DNA of 64,000 bases from Pseudomonadales bacterium (GCA_017642855.1 JAEPOO010000001.1:2023469-2087468), one strand, 5' to 3'. Shown: positions 9,362-19,694, numbered from the stretch's first letter. A program made the numbers and translations. Notes: generated by a model not told the origin, from the letters alone.

Positions 9362-11087
9362 GCCGCTCAATCAGCCAGTCTCCTAGAACTAGCGCATCCA
9401 TCTTGGTGCGCTGAAAACAACTCAACGCTTCTAGCGGTGTGCAGACTATCGGCTCATTCTCATTAAATGACGTGTTCAAGATCATCGGTACGCCAGTCTG
9501 TTTGAAGAATGCTTTGATGAGGTCATAGTAACGCCCGTTATTTTCGCTGGTCACCGTCTGAAGCCTTCCAGATCCATCCACGTGAGTAACTGCAGGGACC
9601 TCCTCTCTCTTTTCTTCGCGAATCTGAAAGACTTTCATCATGAAGGGCACATCATCATCTTGCTCAAACCATTCGAAAGCATGCTCACGGAGCACAGAAG
9701 GTGCAAATGGCCTGAACGACTCTCTCCTCTTTATCTTTATGTTGAGGATCTCTTTCATATCGGATCTGCGCGGATCACATACAATCGAGCGATGGCCAAG
9801 CGCGCGAGGCCCCCATTCCATAGCACCTTGAAACCAGCCAACTACTTTCGCATTCGCGATCAGACTAGCCACCTTCTCGCACAATTCGCTTGAATCTTCG
9901 ATCTGAGTCACGTTAAACCCAGACATGTCTTCTTGCTCTATAACCATGCCGATTTCATCCGTGGAAAAAGATGGCCCAAGATAAGCATGTCGCATGGGTC
10001 GGAACTGACCCGAACCCAGATTAGCAGCGGCGACAAGCGCCGCACCAACTGCACCTCCCGCATCCCCTGCTGCAGGTTGAATATAGATCTTCTCAAAGGG
10101 TGTATTCAGTCGAATTTTGCCATTTGCTACCGAGTTCATACCGCAACCACCCGACAATGTCAGCGCATCTATTGGATATACCCTGTGGAGTGCATTCAAT
10201 AAATGAAAAAGAGCTTTTTCATACATCGCCTGAACGGATCGAGCCATATCCATGTGGCGTTGTGTCAGTTCATCGACAGTATTCCTAGCAGGGCCGAGCA
10301 GACCTTCAAGATGATCACTGAACATCTTCCCTACTTCTGGATAACCTCCTGACCATTCAAACATCACGTTTTTCTGATGATGTACGAAGTAACTGAGATC
10401 AAGTTTGAAGGAACCGTCGTCTTGGAGAATTACCAACTGTTCCATTTCTTTGAGAAACCTAGGCTCGCCATAAGGTGCAAGCCCCATAACCTTGTACTCA
10501 TCGCCGTAATTAGGGAAACCCAGGAATTGAGTCATCGCCTGATAAAATGCGCCAAGCGAATGCGGAAAGAAGACCCGACCACTAGGAGCCAGCTTCATGC
10601 CCTGTCCTACTCCCCAGGAAGAACTTGAGAAATCTCCAAACCCATCAATGGAAACGCTCCAGGCCTCCTTCAATCCTGACATCCAAAACGAAGATGCCAG
10701 GTGGGCCTGATGGTGTTCAACATGGTGCAACTGGCCTGAAAATTGTTGGTCCGGAAAGACCTGCACAAATTCTGATTCAATGGAATGCCGAGCTCTACGA
10801 GTTTTCAGCTTCTCGAAAAGCAATTTGGGTGACCGAAGTCTCGTTAGGCCATAAAGAGATTTTCTAACAAAGTGAGCACCCGAGTCCTGATTGATCGCAA
10901 TCGCATCAAGATCCGACAAGGTGAGCCCCTGGCTTGCCAGACACCACTGAATCGATTCACCGGGGAATCCTGCCCAGTGTTTTATGCGGCGAAAACGCTC
11001 TTCTTCGGCAGCCGAGACAACCTCACCGTCCAGAAGAAGTGCCGCAGCGGAATCGCCGTGGTAAGCATTGATTCCCAGAACCTTCAA
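9354..11087 (-). CDS. Carbamoyltransferase, NodU/CmcH type
   Basis: A 577-residue protein of the NodU family. It opens with GINAYHGDSAAALL (ASKHA-type N-terminal domain), has AAEEERFRRIKH near residue 28 and a C-terminal YrdC-like/NodU domain with GPRALGHRSI and NTSFNENEPIV, the usual signature. NodU enzymes transfer a carbamoyl group from carbamoyl phosphate to a hydroxyl of a sugar such as a Nod factor; here the acceptor is inferred to be a sugar of the repeat unit. It starts with TTG (11085-11087) overlapping the previous stop as TTGA, with no in-frame ATG nearby. All neighbours are polysaccharide genes. Confidence 0.93.
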   Translation of the reverse strand: MKVLGINAYHGDSAAALLLDGEVVSAAEEERFRRIKHWAGFPGESIQWCLASQGLTLSDLDAIAINQDSGAHFVRKSLYGLTRLRSPKLLFEKLKTRRARHSIESEFVQVFPDQQFSGQLHHVEHHQAHLASSFWMSGLKEAWSVSIDGFGDFSSSSWGVGQGMKLAPSGRVFFPHSLGAFYQAMTQFLGFPNYGDEYKVMGLAPYGEPRFLKEMEQLVILQDDGSFKLDLSYFVHHQKNVMFEWSGGYPEVGKMFSDHLEGLLGPARNTVDELTQRHMDMARSVQAMYEKALFHLLNALHRVYPIDALTLSGGCGMNSVANGKIRLNTPFEKIYIQPAAGDAGGAVGAALVAAANLGSGQFRPMRHAYLGPSFSTDEIGMVIEQEDMSGFNVTQIEDSSELCEKVASLIANAKVVGWFQGAMEWGPRALGHRSIVCDPRRSDMKEILNIKIKRRESFRPFAPSVLREHAFEWFEQDDDVPFMMKVFQIREEKREEVPAVTHVDGSGRLQTVTSENNGRYYDLIKAFFKQTGVPMILNTSFNENEPIVCTPLEALSCFQRTKMDALVLGDWLIERHG

Positions 11088-11899
11088 GCGGAGTCCAACT
11101 CTGCTTTTTTAACAACGATCATATGTTGGTATGAGGCTTTCATCATGCAGAAACGATAACCGGCTAATCCGTCCAGGACACCCAAACGCAAAATATAAGA
11201 ATAGAAAAAATAGAGCATCGCTCGTGCTGGCATTTTCCAAGCAAGGCGCTTAAGCACATGGCGGCGAGTCATCGGGTCTGCAGAAAATAGATTCATTACA
11301 TTTATGGGTTCACGCTCCTGAGCCCATTCATACTCCGCTTCATTACCTGCGTAACGAAGCTGACGTTCATACCAGTCATCCAATCCCTTGCGATTCTCAT
11401 CAATCAGATCGTACTCCAGGTTCCCAATCGTCCCCTGTATCTCTTGAGTTTCTGCATGACCACGGTTCTCATAATGAACGTGTGACTTGTGAACCAGTCG
11501 AACAACCCAGGTCGGATAAAGCGAAGACCGTCGCAACCAGCGACCCCAAAGATGGAACCTCCTTCGAACGCGATAGGCCGAGTGTCCATCCTGCAACTTT
11601 GTCGCGATCTCACTAGCAAGTTCTGCCGGAACACGCTCATCCGCGTCCAGAATAAGAATCCAATCATTCCTGAGTTCCAGGTTTTCCAGGGCCCAGTTGC
11701 GCTGATCACCAAAACCTGTGAACTCATGTTGGTAAAACTCCACACCTGCGTCGCGGGCAATCTTTTCCGTTTCGTCAACGCTGAAAGAATCAACGACGAT
11801 AATTTGATTAAACGCATCCAGACTCCCCAAACAGTGCGGCAAGTTCACCTGCTCGTTCAGAGTGAATACCATCACCGTGACCGGGACTGGTCCGCTCAT
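11084..11899 (-). CDS. Family 2 glycosyltransferase, WaaE/KdtX-like
   Basis: A 271-residue GT2 protein resembling the beta-1,4-glucosyltransferases of lipopolysaccharide core (WaaE/KdtX). Seen: the N-terminal VMVFTLNEQVNLP strand, VDSFSVDET at 36-44, GFGDQRNWAL near 62-71 and the metal-binding DADER at 85-89. The C-terminus has a hydrophobic stretch (MLYFFYSYILRLGVLDG), possibly membrane-associated. It overlaps its upstream neighbour by ATGA and its downstream neighbour by TTGA. Its family suggests glucose or heptose transfer; the actual substrate is not shown. Confidence 0.88.
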   Translation of the reverse strand: MSGPVPVTVMVFTLNEQVNLPHCLGSLDAFNQIIVVDSFSVDETEKIARDAGVEFYQHEFTGFGDQRNWALENLELRNDWILILDADERVPAELASEIATKLQDGHSAYRVRRRFHLWGRWLRRSSLYPTWVVRLVHKSHVHYENRGHAETQEIQGTIGNLEYDLIDENRKGLDDWYERQLRYAGNEAEYEWAQEREPINVMNLFSADPMTRRHVLKRLAWKMPARAMLYFFYSYILRLGVLDGLAGYRFCMMKASYQHMIVVKKAELDSA

Positions 11900-13026
11900 G
11901 AGAGCAACTCCTCATAGTGCGCCATCATTTCGTTCGCAATACCGTTCCACGCAAAGCGCTGCCCCTCCCGAAAGCCTCGCAACGACATATCTTGTCTTCG
12001 CTCCAGCGAACCCAACAAATCACTGATGGCGCTGGAAAAAGCACCGCTCTCAGGTCTCACTGTATGAAGTGAGTTGGGATCCTCTACTTCGCTGGATAAC
12101 CCGCACCCGGTTGTCACCACGGTGGGACAACCAGAAGCCATCGCTTCCAACGCCGCTATGCCAAAGTTCTCAACTGGAGACGGCAATACAAATAGATCTG
12201 CATGATTCATCAAACTGTTTTTTTCATCGCCGCTGACATGATCAAGGAACTTTACCCGGTTCTCGATAGCTTGTTCACGCGCGCTCTGCTGCAGGTCTTT
12301 TTTTAGTCCTTCTTCATCATTACCTGCAATGGTCAGCTGACCTGGCGCGCCATCAGCCAGCGCGTCGAGCAGTGCACCAAGCCCTTTCTCCCAGTTTATC
12401 CGGCCAATAAACAAGATGTTGTCCTGACTGTCGCTTCCCTGCCAGTGATTCTCGCTGGGTACCTCCACGCCATTCGGCACGATCCACAATGGAGGAAGCT
12501 CGCGGGTCATCGCTTGAACTTCCTGCGCCTCTTTCCGCGATGTCAGATGCAAGGCAGCAGCACGGCGTATATTTCGATAGTCAAACAGGTGAAGCCAGAG
12601 CCGCTTGAGAACTGAGTTTTTCTCAAGAATCAGTCGCTGAACCAGCATGCCTCGCGGCGCTAGAACATAGGGCTTTCCAAACCACCTTGAGAATGTGCAG
12701 GCAACCAGTGTTGGCCAAAGATAGAGACTGTGCACATGAATGACATCTGCCTGCTGAATCGCTTTGAACAGGTAGCGTGCCATTGAAAACGAAAAGTAGA
12801 GTCGCCGGAGAACTCTCGAACCAAAATAGACAACCCGAACGCCATCGACCTCGACCGGTGTACCCAGGGGCACATCACTATCACGGTTGCCGTCAACATT
12901 GGTCGTAACAACCTCCAGGTCACACCCCGACGTCGTTAATGTTCTACAAAGTCCGTGGACCGAAAAAATCGGTCCGCCATAACGCGTCGCTGGTAAATAG
13001 GTCGGCGTAACCTGAAGCACCTTCAT
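11896..13026 (-). CDS. Family 4 glycosyltransferase
   Basis: A 376-residue GT-B fold retaining glycosyltransferase. The N-terminal domain has the glycine loop TRYGGPIFSVHGL near 15-27 and HVHSLYLWPTL near 97-107; the C-terminal domain has FIGRINWEKGL (206-216) and the EX7E motif with Glu286 and Glu294. A typical length. It is embedded in the minus-strand unit with ATGA overlaps on both sides (11896-11899, 13023-13026), so expression is coupled to its neighbours. Donor and acceptor are not identifiable. Confidence 0.9.
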   Translation of the reverse strand: MKVLQVTPTYLPATRYGGPIFSVHGLCRTLTTSGCDLEVVTTNVDGNRDSDVPLGTPVEVDGVRVVYFGSRVLRRLYFSFSMARYLFKAIQQADVIHVHSLYLWPTLVACTFSRWFGKPYVLAPRGMLVQRLILEKNSVLKRLWLHLFDYRNIRRAAALHLTSRKEAQEVQAMTRELPPLWIVPNGVEVPSENHWQGSDSQDNILFIGRINWEKGLGALLDALADGAPGQLTIAGNDEEGLKKDLQQSAREQAIENRVKFLDHVSGDEKNSLMNHADLFVLPSPVENFGIAALEAMASGCPTVVTTGCGLSSEVEDPNSLHTVRPESGAFSSAISDLLGSLERRQDMSLRGFREGQRFAWNGIANEMMAHYEELLS

Positions 13027-14120
13027 TTTCTGTTCACCGCGTAGGTGCAGGCTTCGACAATGCCCCGCGCAGTCTGATTCAGGTCATAACCCGAGATCGC
13101 GTGACGAATCGCATCACGGTTCCAAGTGCGCTCAAGCGCCAATGCGATTTTGGCCGCCAGAGCACTCATTTCATCAATCGACAGGGTCATGCCTGTCTCC
13201 TTGGTAATCAAATCCGGCACACATCCCGCCGTATCGGTCACCAAACAGGGCAAACCAGTCGCCATGGCTTCATTTACGACGAGTCCCCAGGTTTCATGTT
13301 TCGAAGGCAGACACAGCAGATCCGCACTGGCATAACAAGCCGGCATTTGACTCTGATTGCGAAAACCGGGGAAATGAAGGTATGACTCGTCCGAGTAGCG
13401 GGACATCAGTTGCTGTCTAAGGCGACCATCGCCGACAACAACACCATGGATTCTTCCCTTATCTGCATGATTCAGTTCTACAATTGCCTCGGAAAACAGG
13501 TGGGGGTTCTTATCCTCAACGAGTTTACCGGCAAAAAGAACGACTTTTTCTTCCGCTGGTATGCCAAGTTCGTCTCGAAGACTTTCCCCCGAAGCTGACT
13601 GCTTAAAAAAAAACTGGTTGTCCACACTATTGGGTGAAAAAAATAGCTGCTCATCCTTCATACCGTAATGAGAAAAATACTCACGGCTTCGAACGCCTGA
13701 ATACAATGCAGCGTCAAAACACAACAGCAGAAGACGGTGGGTCACCAATTTCAGCAGCCGCTTGAATATGGGGGTTGGCGTCAGCAAATGGGAGTCGCCA
13801 CGCACCAGCACAGGGATGTTATTCCCGATACCGCTGAACGTCGCTTTCCAATAGAAGCTAGAATGCCAACCCAGAACAAGAATGGCGTCACAATCCTGCC
13901 TGGCAATCTCCTTATCGATACCGCCTGCCAAAACCTTACTCTTGTATCCTTCAAGCAGGTTGGTGTCCCACTCGAACGATTTTTCGAAATCACTGCGTTC
14001 ATGTTGTTCCGCATCCGATCCCTTCTGGTAGAGCACAAAAAGATCGAGTTCCCTGGCAAGCAAGCGAAACAACGGCGCATGATATTGAACCGGATGCGTC
14101 GCAGCGATACAAAGTTTCAC
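13023..14120 (-). CDS. Family 4 glycosyltransferase
   Basis: A 365-residue GT-B protein. The N-terminus MKLCIAATHPVQYHAPLFRLL is typical of capsule and exopolysaccharide transferases; the nucleotide-binding half has LFAGKLVEDKNPHL near 195-208 and an EX7E motif with Glu276 and Glu284. The start was put at GTG 14118-14120, because it overlaps the previous stop as GTGA, matching the pattern in this unit, and gives the family N-terminus; the ATG eight codons upstream (14144) is the alternative. Substrates unknown. Confidence 0.88.
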   Translation of the reverse strand: MKLCIAATHPVQYHAPLFRLLARELDLFVLYQKGSDAEQHERSDFEKSFEWDTNLLEGYKSKVLAGGIDKEIARQDCDAILVLGWHSSFYWKATFSGIGNNIPVLVRGDSHLLTPTPIFKRLLKLVTHRLLLLCFDAALYSGVRSREYFSHYGMKDEQLFFSPNSVDNQFFFKQSASGESLRDELGIPAEEKVVLFAGKLVEDKNPHLFSEAIVELNHADKGRIHGVVVGDGRLRQQLMSRYSDESYLHFPGFRNQSQMPACYASADLLCLPSKHETWGLVVNEAMATGLPCLVTDTAGCVPDLITKETGMTLSIDEMSALAAKIALALERTWNRDAIRHAISGYDLNQTARGIVEACTYAVNRK

Positions 14121-15580
14121 GAAGACCCCACGACGGCTCGCCAACGAGCACCAAAGAGGAATCGATGAATCCGGGCTCGAGCAAAATACAGTGTCGCAAT
14201 GAACACAATAAACGCGGTGACAGCCCCACCTAGAAGCTTGATATTGGAACTCTCAAACAAGATGGCGTGATGGAGAATCAACGTGATTCCAGTCGCTGCC
14301 CCCAGATAGCCGCAACCGGGAAAATTGACCAGTCCCCGGTAAGCGAGGCCCCAGAAGACTCCGAGGAAAAAGATCGGCACAAACATGAACACCGGTCCAA
14401 AGTCGATGTAACTTTCTCCAACATAGCCAATGCTGATTGACGTTCCTCTCTCTATTCCAGCGACGTAGATTCCTGTGTATGTTTGCGTCCGCTCTGAATC
14501 ATTGACTGCCTTCTTGCCTGGGAAAAATGCCCGAGGCATGAACACATGTTGAACCGCTTCTCCCCATAACTTTCCGTTCTGGTAATCAATCTTCGCTGGT
14601 ACCTGCCGGATCGAATACGCAAAATATCTGGTGTATCCTATTCTCATAAGCCCCTTATCGAATCCATCCTGAATGTCTTCGGATGTTATCGATGAAATAC
14701 GACTGCTGAGAAACGAGAGACGTTCAGTAACGGAAATTAGCTCCACCTGAGCGAGCCGACCCTGACTCAAGTGTTCCCTATAATCTTCTTTCACAACTTG
14801 CCAGAATCCCACCAGCACCAGAAGGACACTCGTAATCACCAATAGTCGACTGTTGAATAGCGCACGAAGACTCCTGTGCTTTCCTAGCAGCGTAACGATC
14901 GCCGCAAACAGGACCAACTTGAAAGAACTGAAATAGGACAAAAAACCGACCAAGAGCTCCGCGCCGAGAACAACTGCTGCATAGGGTAAAAATCGGCTGG
15001 AACGCACTGCCCCCCAAAAAATCAGTATCACGAATATCCAGCGAAAGTCTGAGATAACCAGCAACAATTGGCGAAGTGGCGGTACAACACCCACAAGCAG
15101 ATCTGAAGTCTGTCCAGCGACAATCGCAATGAGATATCCGACAAAGAGCCCTGAGGCACGCGTTTTCAGAACTTGATCCAACTTTGTTCTGATATCCAGC
15201 TCAGCATTTTCAATGCCCAGCCGAATTCCCAACGCAAGAACAACCAAAGCGACAAAGCTAAGCGCAATAGCATCATCCAGTGTCGAAAGCCCAGTGATAG
15301 TGTAGAGGTGATCATGGTTAATGATATCTACAAACACCTGGGTCCACTGGAATAGTGCGGCGAACAGCAGTACCTGTGGCGCGCCAGGTTGCCACAACAG
15401 AACGAACAATATCGGTACCACCAGTAATCCGGATAGAAACAACAAATAGTTATCCATCCCGATAAAGGGTAAAGAAAACACCAGCAGGACAATGGCCATG
15501 AACCACGCCCAGCGTACTGTTCCCCAGATCGGAGCTGGTCTGGCTGATCTGGTTACGATTGGGGCAGACATGATAGCCAT
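14117..15580 (-). CDS. Polysaccharide polymerase-like membrane protein (Wzy candidate)
   Basis: A 487-residue polytopic inner-membrane protein with about 12 hydrophobic segments and a large loop around residues 260-375. The motif IGYVGESYIDFGPVFMF after the loop resembles the GE-Y-D-G pattern of O-antigen and exopolysaccharide polymerases. I infer that it polymerises lipid-linked repeat units after flipping; sequence conservation in this group is low, so the assignment rests on topology, that motif and context. It overlaps the previous gene by 28 bases from ATG 15580; ATG 15571 is an alternative start. Together with the protein at 6424 it gives one likely polymerase and one likely ligase. Confidence 0.72.
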   Translation of the reverse strand: MAIMSAPIVTRSARPAPIWGTVRWAWFMAIVLLVFSLPFIGMDNYLLFLSGLLVVPILFVLLWQPGAPQVLLFAALFQWTQVFVDIINHDHLYTITGLSTLDDAIALSFVALVVLALGIRLGIENAELDIRTKLDQVLKTRASGLFVGYLIAIVAGQTSDLLVGVVPPLRQLLLVISDFRWIFVILIFWGAVRSSRFLPYAAVVLGAELLVGFLSYFSSFKLVLFAAIVTLLGKHRSLRALFNSRLLVITSVLLVLVGFWQVVKEDYREHLSQGRLAQVELISVTERLSFLSSRISSITSEDIQDGFDKGLMRIGYTRYFAYSIRQVPAKIDYQNGKLWGEAVQHVFMPRAFFPGKKAVNDSERTQTYTGIYVAGIERGTSISIGYVGESYIDFGPVFMFVPIFFLGVFWGLAYRGLVNFPGCGYLGAATGITLILHHAILFESSNIKLLGGAVTAFIVFIATLYFARARIHRFLFGARWRAVVGSS

Positions 15581-17925
15581 TCAGATCTAAAACGTGTGTA
15601 GCCAAATTTCGGATCAAAATTGTTCAGGCAGTTTTGTTGCAAGGACGCAGCATCCTGTTTGCGCAGCCATTGAATCCCTTCAACCAGGGCGTCGACGCTT
15701 TTTTCCCTACAAACAAACCCATCAATTTCATGATCTATCATTTCCGGCAGCCCCCCACTGGGAAACACTATCGCTGGGATACCGCGTTGTTTTGCCTCAA
15801 GCACAACGTTTCCAAGCGGTTCTTCCCAAATGGAAGGTACTAGCAGACCACTGGTCCCGGGTAAATCAAACGGATCCTCTTTAAATCCAGTTAAGTGAAC
15901 AACATCCTCCAGCCCTTCACTTCGAACGATGTCTCTGAGTTCCTGCTCGATTTGCAACGTATGCCTGGAACCCCCGGTCATGGTGAGCCGTACGTGTATA
16001 CCAAGATCACACATCTTTTTGATGGCATCGATCAACACGAACACGCCCTTGTGTGTCGACATAGCGCCAACGTAAAGAAAGTGGTCGTGCCTTGTCTCGA
16101 CAACGGCAAGGTTCTCTCTACGAGGCGGATAGTTGTAGATCACTTCTAACGTCCTATCGCGGTCGTCGATATATTTTCGAATAGAGGATCTCACGAATTC
16201 ACTGATTGCCACCAACACGTCTGTTTTCGATACAACATACTGCCAGAGTCTCAGCCCAAAGCCCGAGTCCCCAGGCGGTTCATCCCCCATACGGTAGATC
16301 ATTCGTATATCGCGTCCTATAAGGGCAGGCAACAGGAACGAAACTGGCTGGTAACTCCCGGTATACAGAAAATTCACCTTGCGAGAGTCAAGAAGCTTGC
16401 GGAATGCCCACGAACACTGAAACACAGCACGCAGTTGGTGCCAAAGATACATTGGTGACTTGGCAAGCCACTTCTTCGACCATTGACCGCCGAATGGCAA
16501 TGTGATGACTTCAAGGTCCGCCTCTTTCGCAGGGGTCAGCAACTGGTTGTCTTTGGCATCGTTCAGGCATAGAACAACCTCGTGACCTTCGGATCGGAAG
16601 AGCCGCAGCACTTCAATATTGGCTCGTTCAGAACCAAACAGCTCTGACGATGAGATCATCGCGATGATCCGCTTGTGCGTTTCCGGACCCGCAACCTTCT
16701 TAAGCACTTCACTCAAACGAGCAGCAAGGCTATCCGCGTCAAACTCTTGCACCTCACGAGTGTACGGTGGTTTTTCCCGCACACCTTCTTCGATTAACGC
16801 AACAACGCTTTTCAGGTCGAGCTGGCCGATATCATCATAGGTCAGCACATCTGTACCTGAGAGTTCGCCAAGCAATTCAGCCATGGAGCCTTGCTCATGC
16901 ACCAGTGCCATGATCCTTGTCCCCGAAAGTGCCGCCTGTGCGACTCTCGACGCGTGGTAACCTTTCTCCGTGCTGCCGAACAACAGAATCCGATCTGCAT
17001 CGACCAGAGACTGAAGCGCGTCCGAATAGGATTGTCGTGCCGGAACCTCACTGACGATTTCAGAGAGGTCGTTCTCGCGAATGTGCTCAAATAACAATCC
17101 TTCCCCGGAACCGTCGTAACGGGTGCCAATGAATTTCACTCGAACATCCTGAGTAGGATTACCATCAAGCCAGGTTCTCAGCCCTTCCATAAACCTGGAA
17201 ATGATCGGTAGCATCGGGGTTGAAACCGCACCAACACAAACTATCGAGATAACGTCATCCCGCGGTTTGTCGCGACTAAAACCTCCGAACTCTGCTCTCG
17301 AGGCACCGATCGGAAGGTAGGTGAAATTTGACGGAGCAACTCCATGGACCCTCGCTAAGGCTGCACAGTAATCAGGTGACACGGCAATCACATGAGCTGC
17401 ATTCTTCACAACCCTAGGTTCCAGCAACCGTGCTAACGTTCGATGAATACCGTACCGAAAGTGTCCTCCAGGAGGTTCTGTTTTTGTTTCGCGGTAATGC
17501 GACGTTATCCATGGATCCTGGTAGTCAACGACATAGGGGACGCTAAAACGACGGAACCAGAGATACCCAAGTGTTGTTGTCAAAAACTCAGTGGTGGAAA
17601 AGAACACCACATCCACCTCACCCCGCTTGAGAATTGACAGACCTTCCTTATATAAGGGCCACAACGCTCTAAACGCCAATCCCCTGGCACCAACCGCACG
17701 ATGTATGGGTTTTGATTCGGCGCTCACCCTGCGAACTTCAACCTCTTGCGGAATCGAATCGAGCGAAGCCTGATCTATAGGATGCACCACGTCCTCGGGG
17801 CGAACACACAATACGGTGCACTGCCAACCCAGTTGCACCAGCTTCTGAAGGTACATGCGGACTCTCTGACTGTCGGGAGCGTTGGACGGCGCAAAATTCG
17901 GCGAAACTATGAGCAAACGAGGCAT
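15553..17925 (-). CDS. Two-domain glycosyltransferase (tandem GT-B domains)
   Basis: A 790-residue protein made of two complete GT-B glycosyltransferases in one frame. The first half (to about residue 415) has LLIVSPNFAPSNAPDSQR and DYQDPW but lacks a clear EX7E motif. The second half begins with RIIAMISSSELFGSERAN near residue 425 and contains FLYVGAMSTHKGVF and an EX7E pair in EEPLGNVVLEA near the end, typical of family GT4. I chose the ATG at 17923-17925, because GAGGAG lies 6 bases before it; a TTG at 17931 abuts that site. The fusion may add two sugars in succession, or the first half may be a degenerate or regulatory domain. Confidence 0.85.
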   Translation of the reverse strand: MPRLLIVSPNFAPSNAPDSQRVRMYLQKLVQLGWQCTVLCVRPEDVVHPIDQASLDSIPQEVEVRRVSAESKPIHRAVGARGLAFRALWPLYKEGLSILKRGEVDVVFFSTTEFLTTTLGYLWFRRFSVPYVVDYQDPWITSHYRETKTEPPGGHFRYGIHRTLARLLEPRVVKNAAHVIAVSPDYCAALARVHGVAPSNFTYLPIGASRAEFGGFSRDKPRDDVISIVCVGAVSTPMLPIISRFMEGLRTWLDGNPTQDVRVKFIGTRYDGSGEGLLFEHIRENDLSEIVSEVPARQSYSDALQSLVDADRILLFGSTEKGYHASRVAQAALSGTRIMALVHEQGSMAELLGELSGTDVLTYDDIGQLDLKSVVALIEEGVREKPPYTREVQEFDADSLAARLSEVLKKVAGPETHKRIIAMISSSELFGSERANIEVLRLFRSEGHEVVLCLNDAKDNQLLTPAKEADLEVITLPFGGQWSKKWLAKSPMYLWHQLRAVFQCSWAFRKLLDSRKVNFLYTGSYQPVSFLLPALIGRDIRMIYRMGDEPPGDSGFGLRLWQYVVSKTDVLVAISEFVRSSIRKYIDDRDRTLEVIYNYPPRRENLAVVETRHDHFLYVGAMSTHKGVFVLIDAIKKMCDLGIHVRLTMTGGSRHTLQIEQELRDIVRSEGLEDVVHLTGFKEDPFDLPGTSGLLVPSIWEEPLGNVVLEAKQRGIPAIVFPSGGLPEMIDHEIDGFVCREKSVDALVEGIQWLRKQDAASLQQNCLNNFDPKFGYTRFRSEWLSCLPQS

Positions 17926-17927
17926 CT

Positions 17928-19694
17928 TCAACTCCTCACTCGATCAAGCCAGAGACAGAACGTCAGAATGCGGAAGCAAAGCGTAACATCCAATGCGTGG
18001 TGATCTGTCTGCCAGGGGTCAAACCCCAACAGATCTCTCGTTACTTCTTTGGCATGGGGGCTCGTCTCGTTCCAAAGTTCCCTGAGTAAAACCGAGTGTG
18101 CTGCCACATAACTCCAATTCGGCCACGAACCAACCGTTGCTAAACGATCTTGCCGCGCATTGGGAAGAAGACCGACCTTTCGCTTGGCGACGCTAATCAG
18201 GAAGTCGAATACCTTTCGAGCCTGCCCCCTCCCAATTCTGGCGTTGTAATTATTATTCCTCACTTTGTCTGCTGATGGCGGTGTCATCAGTCGGACGGCA
18301 CGCTCAAACACCTCGCCGTTCATTCGATGTTCCACCGACATTCGTTCATAGACTTTTAGGACATCTGAGTCACCGAGCACCCAGTCAAACGGCGTCACTT
18401 TCAGCAAAACATCGCGGCCACAGTAATCCGCCTCCCTTGAAATCGGACGAAACCTGCGATTCTCAACTGCATAAGCATTGTTAACGTCACAACCCGAAAA
18501 ATGCTCTCGGAAACGATTATCAACGGATCTTTGCCAGCTAGATTTCAGTGCAAGAAAAGGGTGATAAAACTCGTAACTAAATGGGGCGGGTTCAAAAATA
18601 GGGAGATTTCTGCCAAACGCGGTCTTGTGTCTTCGATTAAACACGAGTCCCTTAAACATGTAGTCGGCGTAGCATCCTGTGAGGAGCACATCGAGCGCAA
18701 GGTCTTCGAACAGATCAGAGACACCCAGGAAGTGACCACCTATGATTGAAGACATCCCGCCAGAGAGCCTTGCATTTGCCCGTGCATGCCGAAGGTAGTA
18801 TTCAGGGTCTCGCTGGACTGCAACGTGTTCAACGCCAACAGCATCAGCCAGTTGCCTGGCGGTTTCCAGTTCCGGGTTTGGCTCGTCGTAGAGCGTTATG
18901 CCTGTTGTAGTCTCTGCCCCTGATGAGAACAGTACAGCCCGTGAATCAGCGCCAGCACTAAGCAAGAGACCTGTATTTTTGAAGAGACCAGTGGTTCTCT
19001 TTCTGACAGCAGCATACATGCCATCAGCCAGTTCCTCTGACAGTCGAGTCACTGATTCGGGCTCAACACCATCAATAAACGCAGGAGACCAATATTCATG
19101 GACTGACGTTTTTGTATTCTCCCAGCAATATTGAGAAGCCGATTCAAGCTGATGCACCCCTTCATAGTAGGTATAAGGCGGCAGGGTCGACCCGGTTGAA
19201 AGGAACGTGGCGGCAGTTGTTGCATCGAGGTTCACAGACAACTGACAGGCATCAACCATCTCATCGGCGCAGGATCCAAGAACATGTACGTCAGTTTTGT
19301 ACTCGTAGACCGGTAGTATGCCCATGCGATCCGTGATCACCTTCAGCACATGACCGTCATACAACAACGCGACAAGCGATCCACTCAAAAACTCACACAA
19401 CTTTTCCGGTTTACTGCGCCAGACATCCAGTACAAGCCGCGCAGCAAGCCCACCGGCGCCTGGCAAATGTGAAGCACGCCGCCAATCCTTAGATTCGAAA
19501 GCAGGTCTACCCAGCAACACAACATGGCTGCCTTGATGATCAGCAGGACCCCATATCAATGGATCATCAACTCGCGCCAGGTAGCCCTGATAAGCACCCA
19601 GATTGAGCTCGCTGAGATTGTAATTTTTTGCCGCTCGAACCTCTGGTGGCACGGCGACTTGTAACTGCCCAGTGGAAAGCACGAAAGAGCTCAC
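17928..19694 (-). CDS. Asparagine-synthetase-like protein lacking the N-terminal nucleophile
   Basis: A 588-residue relative of class B asparagine synthetase. The C-terminal half has the ATP-pyrophosphatase loop in the form LLLSAGADSRAVL (canonical SGGxDS), followed by LLTGCYADYMF. The N-terminal half keeps the Ntn-hydrolase outline (FLSGSLVALLYDG, ITDRMGILPVYEY), but the protein begins MSSF, so Cys2, the glutaminase nucleophile of AsnB, is missing. The GTG start overlaps the asnB stop as GTGA, which fixes the N-terminus fairly well. It may amidate a substrate with free ammonia, or act as a partner of the AsnB encoded just upstream. A sugar uronate is a plausible substrate, by context only. 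Confidence 0.8.
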   Translation of the reverse strand: MSSFVLSTGQLQVAVPPEVRAAKNYNLSELNLGAYQGYLARVDDPLIWGPADHQGSHVVLLGRPAFESKDWRRASHLPGAGGLAARLVLDVWRSKPEKLCEFLSGSLVALLYDGHVLKVITDRMGILPVYEYKTDVHVLGSCADEMVDACQLSVNLDATTAATFLSTGSTLPPYTYYEGVHQLESASQYCWENTKTSVHEYWSPAFIDGVEPESVTRLSEELADGMYAAVRKRTTGLFKNTGLLLSAGADSRAVLFSSGAETTTGITLYDEPNPELETARQLADAVGVEHVAVQRDPEYYLRHARANARLSGGMSSIIGGHFLGVSDLFEDLALDVLLTGCYADYMFKGLVFNRRHKTAFGRNLPIFEPAPFSYEFYHPFLALKSSWQRSVDNRFREHFSGCDVNNAYAVENRRFRPISREADYCGRDVLLKVTPFDWVLGDSDVLKVYERMSVEHRMNGEVFERAVRLMTPPSADKVRNNNYNARIGRGQARKVFDFLISVAKRKVGLLPNARQDRLATVGSWPNWSYVAAHSVLLRELWNETSPHAKEVTRDLLGFDPWQTDHHALDVTLCFRILTFCLWLDRVRS

